From Methanomethylovorans hollandica DSM 15978 (GTDB lineage: Archaea; Halobacteriota; Methanosarcinia; Methanosarcinales; Methanosarcinaceae): a stretch of DNA of 64,000 nucleotides. The DNA is taken from the NCBI RefSeq assembly GCF_000328665.1, contig NC_019977.1:496001-560000 (forward strand), given 5' to 3'. The position numbers and the translations under genes were made by a program. Below are positions 55,043 to 63,400 of this stretch, piece after piece; positions within the stretch are counted from its first letter, which is position 1, and the number at the start of each line of letters is the position of its first letter. The notes beneath the pieces were generated by a model that saw nothing but the letters and a program-made list of their open reading frames with translations, did no database searches and was not told the DNA's origin.

Positions 55043-56315
55043 GAATCTCAAATTAGGATTTTGATTTAAAAACCTATTCCTTTTTTCGTTGATACTGCTA
55101 TTCTCTTTTTTTTTGGTCAGTGGTAGCTATAAATATAAAAAATTTTGCTTCTTTATGGATAAAAAATCTATCGAGTATAGAGGAGTCCTCTTCGAGGACT
55201 CCATAGAAAACTATCTTTACAGAGAAACTGCCTCTATTTGCCAATTTCTTCATTTTCTCTGTATAGAAGACATTTCACAATACGTTGAACGTACTGTGTA
55301 TACCAACAAACGTTGGCATTTTAAATATAACGTTTCCTCAATGATAAAGCTCTTTATTGTAAAGTGCTTCAGGAATCTCTCTTATGAAAAAACAGTATCC
55401 AGTTTAACAGAAGAAGAAGCTATTATGCTATCGTTCTGTGATAAAAATGGGCAAATAAGACTTCCTTCAGCTGGAACCCTCCATCATTTTGTAAAATATA
55501 GACTTGGAGAAGATGGGGTCAATGAACTAATAATAATGGTAGGCGAAAAGATTCTTAAAAGCTCAAAGTTAAAAGACGCCAAGATAGATTCAACACCTCT
55601 TGAAGCTTCACGATATGACAAATATGCGGATTATAATCCGCATTATAAATGTAAAATGGACAAAGCTCACATTACAATGATTGGAACTTATCCGGTATTT
55701 ATGACATATACTAATGGCCTTAGTTCTGATTCTACGGAACTTATCAAACACATACACGCATTAAAGAAAATGGAAGCTAATATTGAATTTTATGCTGCGG
55801 ATGGAGCTTATGACTCATTCCAAAACAATGCAGATATATGGTATCATCTGAATGCAAAACCAATTATTTCCTACTCTTGTGATGCAGTATTGCACAAAGA
55901 AGGTGAAGTAGAGAGGATTGATCATTGGGTGAACAAAATGTGGAAACTTGGTGGAGAGGTTCATACCAAAATAGAAAATAAGCTGAAGTTTCTGTATGAA
56001 AATGGAAGACAAGAACAAGTTGGGATGTACCTAAGAAATCAAAACATCCTCGATGAATTATTTTGGGAGTTATACAAGAAAAGAGTAGAATGCGAAAAAG
56101 TACATGGCCACATGAAAGATACGATGAACTTCGATGTCAGAAGAATAAGAGTAGAGAGCAGAGCTCTCTACTCTCTGCTGAATTTCGTTTCCTATCAACT
56201 ATTAGTGCTTACTGAATTGCAAAATAAAGTTAAACTCAGGAATTCGTTTGGGAGGCTATTCTAAAAAAGTACATCAAATTAGAATAGAAATATAAGGAGC
56301 TAATTTGATGGCCTC
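55043..56315 (+). mobile_element. Insertion sequence with DDE transposase and GTCATGA target duplication
   Basis: About 1.27 kb. The same 7-bp sequence GTCATGA flanks it at 55036-55042 and 56316-56322 and is read as the target-site duplication. The left end begins GAATCTCAAATTAG and the right end, read inward, GAGGCCATCAAATTAG: an imperfect inverted repeat sharing TCAAATTAG. A second internal inverted repeat lies near the right end (CATCAAATTAG / CTAATTTGATG at 56271-56310). A T-run at 55106-55115 could stop read-through transcription. A decayed relative of its right end is at 21535-21639. Confidence 0.75.
55155..56264 (+). CDS. DDE transposase
   Basis: 369 residues from the ATG at 55155 (an upstream frame to 55089 has no good start). 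Catalytic triad candidates: Asp145 in DAKIDSTPLEA, Asp216 in YAADGAYDS, and Glu in RVECEKVHGHMKD. The spacing and DGAYDS motif resemble IS5/IS1182-like DDE transposases; the exact family is unclear. The frame is complete, so the element could be active. Confidence 0.85.
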   Translation: MDKKSIEYRGVLFEDSIENYLYRETASICQFLHFLCIEDISQYVERTVYTNKRWHFKYNVSSMIKLFIVKCFRNLSYEKTVSSLTEEEAIMLSFCDKNGQIRLPSAGTLHHFVKYRLGEDGVNELIIMVGEKILKSSKLKDAKIDSTPLEASRYDKYADYNPHYKCKMDKAHITMIGTYPVFMTYTNGLSSDSTELIKHIHALKKMEANIEFYAADGAYDSFQNNADIWYHLNAKPIISYSCDAVLHKEGEVERIDHWVNKMWKLGGEVHTKIENKLKFLYENGRQEQVGMYLRNQNILDELFWELYKKRVECEKVHGHMKDTMNFDVRRIRVESRALYSLLNFVSYQLLVLTELQNKVKLRNSFGRLF

Positions 56316-56323
56316 GTCATGAA

Positions 56324-56390
56324 CAAGAGTAAAAATTATAAGATATAAATAGGTTTATAACAGGATAACTGGGCTTTTGGAGATAATCGC
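56324..56390 (+). promoter_or_regulatory. Possible rpoE promoter downstream of the insertion
   Basis: The stretch after the IS has a TATAAATAGG box (about 56342-56351) and a GGAG ribosome-binding site (56380-56384) before the rpoE ATG. It may drive the distal half of the operon now that the insertion separates it from aIF2-gamma. Whether it predates the insertion is not known. Confidence 0.45.
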
Positions 56391-56963
56391 ATGTACAAGA
56401 AAATGAAACTTTCTGATACCATCCGGGTAGCTCCTAATCTTTTGGGCGGGGATGTTCAGGTCAATGTTAAGAATGCACTGAGGGAGAAGCTTGAAGGCAG
56501 GCTTGATAAGCATATAGGTGCCATCGTTGCTATCACGGAAATTGAACAAGTAGGTGAAGGTCACATCCTTGTGGGTGATGGTGCAGTTTATTATGATGTG
56601 GATTTTGATGCCATCGTATTCACACCCATGATACAGGAAGTAGTTGAAGGAGAAGTTGTTGAGACTGTGGAGTTCGGGGCTTTTGTCAGTATAGGTGCTA
56701 TGGATGGTCTCTTACATGTAAGCCAGATCACTGATGATTTCATGTCCTATGATGGGAAGAATGGCAGGCTCATGAGCAAAACAGGAAACCGTTCACTTGG
56801 CGAGGGTGATAAGGTTAGGGCCAGGATAGTTGCCCTAAGCATTAATGAGAGGGACCCAAGGGAGAGTAAGATAGGTCTTACAATGAGGCAGAATGCCCTG
56901 GGTAAACTGGAGTGGCTTGAAGAGGAAAGGATGGCTAAATCCAAAGCTCAGGAAGAGGTTTGA
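56391..56963 (+). CDS. rpoE1: RNA polymerase subunit Rpo7 (RpoE')
   Basis: 190 residues. An N-terminal RNP-like domain (MYKKMKLSDTIRVAPNLLGG) is followed by an S1 domain (VVETVEFGAFVSIGAMDGLLHVSQI). Rpo7 forms the polymerase stalk with Rpo4 and helps open the promoter and bind the transcript. It overlaps the upstream extension of the next gene, so transcription and translation are coupled. Confidence 0.95.
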   Translation: MYKKMKLSDTIRVAPNLLGGDVQVNVKNALREKLEGRLDKHIGAIVAITEIEQVGEGHILVGDGAVYYDVDFDAIVFTPMIQEVVEGEVVETVEFGAFVSIGAMDGLLHVSQITDDFMSYDGKNGRLMSKTGNRSLGEGDKVRARIVALSINERDPRESKIGLTMRQNALGKLEWLEEERMAKSKAQEEV

Positions 56964-56965
56964 AC

Positions 56966-57151
56966 ATGGCAGAACAGGTTTGTAGGGAGTGCCACAGGAT
57001 AGTCACAGGTCAAACGTGCCTTGTATGCAGTTCCAGCAACCTTAGCAGTGACTGGAGTGGCATGGTAATTATCGTGGATCCGGAAAACTCAGAAATAGCC
57101 CAGAAAATGGAGATCAAAGTAGCTGACCGATATGCACTGAAGGTGCGGTAA
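56966..57151 (+). CDS. spt4: Transcription elongation factor Spt4 (RpoE'')
   Basis: Sixty-one residues from the ATG at 56966. Zinc ribbon: CRECHRIV and CLVCSSSNLSSDWSG, with four cysteines. Spt4 pairs with Spt5 to raise polymerase processivity. It starts two bases after the rpoE1 stop and ends directly before the next gene. Confidence 0.93.
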   Translation: MAEQVCRECHRIVTGQTCLVCSSSNLSSDWSGMVIIVDPENSEIAQKMEIKVADRYALKVR

Positions 57152-57733
57152 TTGGTGGAAACGATACACCTGCCGGAAGAACTGCGCCCTTTGTTAAGGA
57201 AGACCTTTGGTGTTCTTTACACAGGTACTGGTGATGATACTATCCAGAAGCTTTCCAAAGACCTGGGTAGTCCCACAAAACTTATATCGGTGGGTGATGT
57301 TACTACATTCCACTTGCTCAATTCAAATATCATTCCGGACATCCTTGTCGTTGATGACCGGACAAAACGTGGGCCGGCGTCAGCCCATGTAGTAGTGGGC
57401 ACAAAGCATACAGGGTTCAGTGAAATATTCGTGGATAATCCTCCCGGGGTCATAACCGAGGATCTGATCAATGTGGTCCATGACGCCATTATATCAAAGG
57501 ACCATGTAAGAATATTCGTGCGCGGCGAAGAGGACCTTGCAGCATTGCCTGCAATACTGCTGGCACCTGAAGGTTCGGTTGTACTATACGGGCAGCCGGA
57601 TGAAGGTGTGGTACTTGTCAAAATCACAAAATCCAAAAAGGAAGAGATCCTTGACCTGCTGGACAAGATGATACATGGGCAGGAAGAAAGGAACAGTTTG
57701 ATAGACATTCGGAGGAAATTCAATGGATATTAA
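57152..57733 (+). CDS. GTP-dependent dephospho-CoA kinase (DUF359)
   Basis: About 192 residues; the start is TTG at 57152 or the GTG right after it. The DUF359 pattern is seen: VGDVTTFHLL, then DDRTKRGP and DNPPGVIT, and RGEEDLAALPAILLAPEGSVVLYGQPDEGVV. Archaeal enzymes of this family complete coenzyme A synthesis using GTP. It sits in its normal place between spt4 and S24e and overlaps S24e by 11 bases. Confidence 0.9.
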   Translation: MVETIHLPEELRPLLRKTFGVLYTGTGDDTIQKLSKDLGSPTKLISVGDVTTFHLLNSNIIPDILVVDDRTKRGPASAHVVVGTKHTGFSEIFVDNPPGVITEDLINVVHDAIISKDHVRIFVRGEEDLAALPAILLAPEGSVVLYGQPDEGVVLVKITKSKKEEILDLLDKMIHGQEERNSLIDIRRKFNGY

Positions 57734-58046
57734 AATCATTGAGGATAAAAATAACGTACTTCTCAACAGGCGTGAGCTTAATTTCGAGGTAACTTTCGAA
57801 GGCCCCACCCCTGCTAGGCTGGATATAAAGAACAAGATGGCAGCATTAATGAACGTACCACTGGAACTTGTAGTTATTCAGAGGATGAAAAACGATTTCG
57901 GAAGGCAGAAGCTTAATGGCTACGCAAAGATATATGAAGATGCTGCCCGCATGAAAAAGATCGAAAAGGAACATATCCTCGAAAGGAACAAGCTGCCTGA
58001 GGCACCAGAGGAAAACACAGAAGCGGCAGAATCAACGGAAGAGTAA
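57723..58046 (+). CDS. rps24e: Ribosomal protein S24e
   Basis: 107 residues: core MDIKIIEDKNNVLLNRRELNF strands, the GRQKLNGYAKIYEDA segment and an acidic C-terminal tail. Small-subunit protein in archaea and eukaryotes. It is coupled to the preceding kinase gene by overlap. Confidence 0.95.
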   Translation: MDIKIIEDKNNVLLNRRELNFEVTFEGPTPARLDIKNKMAALMNVPLELVVIQRMKNDFGRQKLNGYAKIYEDAARMKKIEKEHILERNKLPEAPEENTEAAESTEE

Positions 58047-58058
58047 GCAGGTGGAAAA

Positions 58059-58208
58059 ATGGCAGTAAAAGATTATTACAAGGTCAGTGGCGATAAGCTC
58101 GAAAGGACCCACCAGACATGTCCACGATGTGGCGAAGGCGTATTCCTTGCTGAACACAAGGACAGGCGTACCTGCGGCAAATGTGGTTACACCGAGTTCA
58201 AGAAATAA
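58059..58208 (+). CDS. rps27ae: Ribosomal protein S27ae
   Basis: Forty-nine residues from the ATG at 58059, six bases after AGGTG. It begins [19 protein letters not shown] and has a four-cysteine zinc ribbon (CPRCGEGVF...CGKCGYTEF). Small ribosomal zinc protein, fused to ubiquitin in eukaryotes, always after S24e in this operon. Confidence 0.93.
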   Translation: MAVKDYYKVSGDKLERTHQTCPRCGEGVFLAEHKDRRTCGKCGYTEFKK

Positions 58209-58245
58209 ATTTAATTTTTCTTCTTTTTCTTTCTTTTTTTATTTT
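58209..58245 (+). terminator. T-rich terminator of the ribosomal operon
   Basis: Immediately after the S27ae stop comes a long pyrimidine tract (TTTTTC, TTCTTTTTC, TTTCTTTTTTT). T-runs on the non-template strand are the normal intrinsic terminator in archaea. No hairpin is needed or seen. Confidence 0.6.
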
Positions 58246-58683
58246 ATCGATCCACCATACTTGCTAAACTCACTGACCAACTGAAAGTAATTTTTGGATT
58301 TCCAGTTTCATACATAAGCAAAATGTATTTTCAGTTCTTCACAGGGGCCTAAATGCAGAAATATTGTTTTAGATACTGTCCTGTCTATTGAGAATTTTTA
58401 TCGTACATTCTTAAGGATAATTTAGTACTTCTATATTATTTATATATTCATTATTTGATTGGGAGGTGCCGAAAAATATAAGTAGGCTAAAGTAGTGCCA
58501 GTTATTATCTAAAATGAAAACGTATCTAGTATTTAAGTGTGTATATGGGAATAACTATTAAATAAACATCAATATTTAATTCTCATATATTTGGATATTG
58601 GCATTTGCTAATTGCTTTAAACTATATACTACTTATTAAAGCACACAACTTATATGAAACAAAAGGAAACGGATAGGAGAGAA
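58246..58683. promoter_or_regulatory. Upstream region of the DUF2162-ExbB-CobN operon
   Basis: About 440 bases, AT-rich, with no supported gene. TATA-like runs are found near 58435-58445 and 58621-58633. I searched by eye for a cobalamin-riboswitch B12-box and for a repeat of the cfbD palindrome and found neither. An AGGAG lies a few bases before the ATG at 58684. Confidence 0.35.
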
Positions 58684-59355
58684 ATGAATTCTGTTTATGC
58701 TATAGTCGTTGGTATCCTGTTAGGGATAATGATATTTGCCCTGAAGACAGGTGTTGGATGTGGTTTTTCCAACATCCGCAGAAGAGATGTGTTGATCATT
58801 GCTGCAAGTTACTTTGTCATTTCCGTAATTCTTGGCGGACTTATAGAACTGGTGGACCAGTCCCGGCTGGATGTGATAACCAGTATGGGTATGACCCTGC
58901 ACGTTGTTGTGGCCTTGCTCCTCATAGGTGCAGGGATATACACCCAGAAAAAATGGTCATGTGGACATGATGTGTCAAGGCACACTTTCCTTTTCATCTC
59001 TGTGCCATGTCCCGTATGCCTCACCGCGCTGTTCGTGTCCTGTATGATACTTGCATCAACCCTCGGGTGGAGCGGCTTCAGGATAGGGGCTTTGGTCGGT
59101 TTTTTCTTCTTCATCACTGTCATATCGTCAAGCTGGGGTTTCAGGAAAATGCACCGCACACCCGAAGACCTTGGAGCTGTGATGATGTTCCTGGGTATAT
59201 TCTATCTGCTTGGCTCCATGCTCGTACCGGCTTACATAAAATCTAAACAGCTCCAGATCCCTGATACAGGAGGGGAACTTCACATAATACCCCTGCTGAT
59301 AATGACTGGTATCATAGCCTGCGGGTATGTCATCAATACTTTCAAAGGTGAATAA
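58684..59355 (+). CDS. DUF2162 family membrane protein
   Basis: 223 residues from the ATG at 58684. Six to seven helices, with cysteine-containing segments GVGCGFSNIRRRD and SVPCPVCLTALFVSCM that could bind a metal. DUF2162 is a putative transporter family that I associate with methanogen cobN clusters. It ends two bases before the ExbB-like gene, so it belongs to the same operon. The role, perhaps metal or tetrapyrrole passage, is inferred. Confidence 0.72.
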   Translation: MNSVYAIVVGILLGIMIFALKTGVGCGFSNIRRRDVLIIAASYFVISVILGGLIELVDQSRLDVITSMGMTLHVVVALLLIGAGIYTQKKWSCGHDVSRHTFLFISVPCPVCLTALFVSCMILASTLGWSGFRIGALVGFFFFITVISSSWGFRKMHRTPEDLGAVMMFLGIFYLLGSMLVPAYIKSKQLQIPDTGGELHIIPLLIMTGIIACGYVINTFKGE

Positions 59356-59357
59356 AA

Positions 59358-59981
59358 ATGAGCCTGTTCGCTGTGATCAATAGCATAATGAATACATTTT
59401 CTGCTTCTTTGCTTTACCCTGTGATCATCCTGTTAGTGGCACTATCATTGTTGTCCCTTATACTGATAGGGGAATTCCTTTCAGAGTATGCGAAGAGGAA
59501 CAGAGATATTGAGAATCTGGAAGGTACCTGCTTTACTATGCAAAACCATGTAAAGGAATCTAATTTTAAAGCCGCAGCTGATGCTCTAAGAACAATAAAG
59601 CAGAACTATATAGTCACTGCTTTCTCCAATGCTGCAGCTGTTCATCTGGAAAAGGACAGGATCCCTGCCATAGAATGGGTCTCTCAGGAATATGAGATCA
59701 AAATGGCCAAAAGGCTGGAGCAGACCCGTATCATCACAAACATAGCCCCGATGCTGGGACTGATGGGCACGCTCATACCTCTTGGCCCGGCGCTTGTAGC
59801 ATTATCTCAGGGAGATGTTGTGCAGCTTTCACACAACCTGATGATCGCCTTTGCCACTACTGTTGTAGGTCTTTTTGCCAGCAGCGTGGCCTACATACTC
59901 ACCCAGATTAGGAAGAGATGGTATTGGCAGGATATGGCAGATATTGATTATATACTTGATACCATCGAGGTAAAAGTATGA
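59358..59981 (+). CDS. MotA/TolQ/ExbB-family proton channel protein
   Basis: 207 residues. Three membrane helices with the family block IAPMLGLMGTLIPLGPALVAL then NLMIAFATTVVGLFASSVAYIL. These are the channel helices of ExbB/TolQ, which form a pentamer around ExbD-like helices and convert proton flow into mechanical work. It overlaps the next gene by four bases (ATGA). Confidence 0.88.
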   Translation: MSLFAVINSIMNTFSASLLYPVIILLVALSLLSLILIGEFLSEYAKRNRDIENLEGTCFTMQNHVKESNFKAAADALRTIKQNYIVTAFSNAAAVHLEKDRIPAIEWVSQEYEIKMAKRLEQTRIITNIAPMLGLMGTLIPLGPALVALSQGDVVQLSHNLMIAFATTVVGLFASSVAYILTQIRKRWYWQDMADIDYILDTIEVKV

Positions 59982-60340
59982 GGCAGAGACGTTACAGGCG
60001 AACCGGTCTGTTACACGATGAAGAGGAAAGGAATCCCCTTGAAGGGGTTGCTAACCTTTTCGATACCGCCATGGTTTTTGCCGTGGCTCTGATGCTGGCA
60101 CTGGTTATGTCATACCAGATGCCTGAACTGTTAAGCCCTACTGAGGACATAACCATCGTGAAGAATCCCGGGCAGGAGGATATGAAGATAATTATAAAGG
60201 AGCAAGGGAAACCCATTGAAGTGATGAATCTCACCGATCAGATCGGTGGCGGTACAGGTGATGTTCTGGGCACCGCCTACAAACTGGCGGATGGCAGAGT
60301 TGTGTATGTGCCGGATGATGGGAACGAAACTACTACTTGA
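59978..60340 (+). CDS. DUF2149 protein, ExbD/TolR-like
   Basis: 120 residues. After a basic cytoplasmic start, one membrane helix begins with NLFDTAMVFAVALMLALVMSY; an aspartate at the helix start is the proton-carrying position in ExbD and TolR. An external domain follows. It is coupled to the ExbB-like gene, so I read it as the ExbD-type partner. DUF2149 has no assigned function that I know of. Confidence 0.7.
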   Translation: MRQRRYRRTGLLHDEEERNPLEGVANLFDTAMVFAVALMLALVMSYQMPELLSPTEDITIVKNPGQEDMKIIIKEQGKPIEVMNLTDQIGGGTGDVLGTAYKLADGRVVYVPDDGNETTT

Positions 60341-60384
60341 TTTGTTCATAAAGTGAAGTAAAAAGCAAAAGGTCTAATAAGCGG

Positions 60385-60423
60385 GCACTTCGGTACCGCC
60401 GCCAAGCAATGTATCCGAAGTGC
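60385..60423 (+). promoter_or_regulatory. 9-bp stem-loop upstream of the CobN-like gene
   Basis: GCACTTCGG (60385-60393) pairs perfectly with CCGAAGTGC (60415-60423) around a 21-base loop. It lies in the 108-base gap between DUF2149 and the CobN-like start and is followed by a GGGGG stretch used as ribosome-binding site. It may be an mRNA processing or attenuation site that adjusts the output of the last gene. Confidence 0.5.
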
Positions 60424-60448
60424 TCAGCACACGTTATCGGGGGATAAC

Positions 60449-63400
60449 ATGCAACGAAAATATGTACTTACATTAGTATTAAGTGTATTGTTGTTGACAT
60501 CCTTAACAACAGTGGTATCGGCAGCCGGAGAGAAAATAAACATAACTTACATCGCGTACACGCCAAGCGATGCATTGCAATCTGCAAGTCAGACAAATGT
60601 GTACAGCGCATATATAGATTTCACATATATTCCAGCATACAATGCTTCATATTCTGCAAGCGATGAACTGCTCTCTGCGGTTGGAAGCGGATTTTTAGGA
60701 ACTCAGGATGTCATATTCTGTGATATGGTAGGCAGTAAGGTCTACAATTCCAACAATGGAGCAGTAAACGCCACCCTGCAGGCAGCACACGACAATGGTG
60801 CTTCATTGCTGAGCATACGTACAAGCAGTGCACCTTCATATTTTGATTATGTTTCGGATGGTGAGGGCAACGATACTATCTGCACCTACTACAACAGCAT
60901 GGGTACAACCGGTGATGGGCTCACAAATGCAGAGAACCTGTTCATATATCTTGCAACAGAATACAGTAACCTTTCTGAGATTATTAACAGCAATGAAAGC
61001 CCCACCGATGATGGCTCAAATGACAACAGTTCAACAGGCGGCAGTGCAGTTGGTACTGGTGATGTGAAGTTCCTGTTCGTCCTGGGCACGGATGTTAATA
61101 CTGCTGCCCTTAATAGTGCAGCGGCTGGAGCGGATATATCCTCGGAGCTAAGTACGACCGTTATTGCAAGGGGTGAAACAGTACCGCAGGATCTTGACTT
61201 CTCCGGGTATTCCATGATATTCATTGAATCCAGGGATGAAGCCACTGTTACGAACTGGGGTGCCAGCATAAATGCTGCCAAAGCTAATGGTGCAATGGTC
61301 ATTGGTTACAATCTTTCCGAGAACATTACCCTGCCAAATGCAGACCTCTATTCTGCCAATTACACTGATATTGAAAGATACTGGGTGCAGGGCGGAGAGG
61401 CCAACATGGGAAACATGCTGAAGTTCATGGGCCAGAAGTTCTCCGGTGCCTTTGCAGGGCAAACGATTGCCGCACCAGCGGTCGTGCAAGAGAAAGTGAA
61501 TGTTACTTACATCATCAATTCGGACACCAGTGTATATTATATGGAGCAGGTGCTTGCTGAAAGAACAGTGATTACCGACCGTTTCAATGTCAATGTGATG
61601 ACAGGCGGAGAAGCCATAAACAGCTCCAATGATTTCACTAACGAAGATGTTATCATGCTATACATGGTGGGAGCCAACGAACTTCCTCAGATAAAAGACA
61701 AGCTCCTTGCTGCAAAGAACAACGGTGCCCAAATCGGAATGTTCGGGATGCTGTCAGATGTTTATGGCATAGCCACCATAGACATGGCTAATCCTCCATA
61801 CGTTGAAATGACAGAATATCTCTTCAATGACGGATACATTAATATGGAGAACTGGATCCGTTGCATCGGAGCTACCCTTGAGAACGTCTATATTGAGCAC
61901 TCTGTTGCAGATGAACCAATTATTCCGGATGATGGGATATATCATCCGGATGCCTTCCCAAGAACCTTTGCCAACAGTACCGAATATCTGGCATGGTATG
62001 CAGACCACGGTTACAATGCATCAGCTCCTACGATCGGAATAATAGGTAATAGGCTGGGTAAGACCTCTATAGAATACAATTCCGAGGACGCGATCATCAG
62101 AGAGCTTGAATCAAGAGGATGCAATGTGATCTACACCACTTATGCCGTATGTGAGGATGATGTGGATTACTTCACCATGAACGGTGAAGTGATAGTTGAT
62201 TCAATAATCTCGGTAAAAGGTTTCTATCTTAACTATAATGACCATGAAAAAGGGATAGAATATCTGCAAAAGTACAATGTGCCTGTAATTAAAGCTATAC
62301 AGGATTATTACCAGACGCCTGACGAGTTCAATGAAAGTGTGCTGGGATTGAGCAGTACCTCCATTCCATATCAGGTAACACAGCCCGAAATAGACGGGCT
62401 TACCGATTATATCTGGTTAGCCGGAAGGGTGCAGGACGAAGCAACAGAGCAGTATTACTATGAACCAATCAAATGTCAGGTCGAATGGCTATGCGACAGG
62501 GCCATTGCATGGGCAGAGCTTGGAAAAGAAACAAATGCTGACAAGAAGATCACCATCCTTTACTACAACCACGAGGGCGGCAAGAACAACATCGGTGCCA
62601 GCTACCTGGATATCGGTTCAAGCTTTACTCTGCTCTTGGAAGACATGCAGGCAGCAGGCTATAACATAGGCAATGGCACAATTCCAAATGGCAGTGAGTT
62701 CATCGATCTTTTCATTGAAAGCAGGAATGTAGGCACATGGGCTCCAGGGGAACTTGAGAAGGTCGTACAGTCAGGTTATGTGACCCTTCTGCCGGTGGAC
62801 GAATATCTTGAATGGTACGAAACATTGCCACAGAGCGTACGCACCGAAGTAGAGGACACATGGGGCAAAGCTCCAGGTGATGTCATGACCTATGAGAACA
62901 GAAGTGGAAAGTACTTTGTAATACCTACTATCCAGCTTGGAAATGTCAATTTTATACCCCAGCCAACCAGGGCAACCCTTTCAGATGAGTCTCTTATATA
63001 TCATAATTCCTCAATACCGCCCACACACCAGTATCTTGCGACATATTTCTGGATCAACGACATATACGATGCAGATGCTATGATACACTTTGGTACCCAC
63101 GGTACACAGGAATGGCTCCCGGGCAACGAAGTTGGTCTGTGGAGATATGACTATCCGTCTATCATGGTGGCTGAAACCCCTGTGGTCTACCCGTATATCA
63201 TGGACAATGTGGGAGAAGGTACACAGGCAAAACGCAGAGGCAATGCTGTCATAATAGACCATCTCACACCACCGATAATAGAAGCCGGTCTTTATGGCGA
63301 CCTTGCCACAATGAGTGAGAAGATCCAGAACTATGAGGATGCAAAAAGTGACAATAAAACTGGAATGATGGCACTCTATCGTAACAGCACGATACAACTT

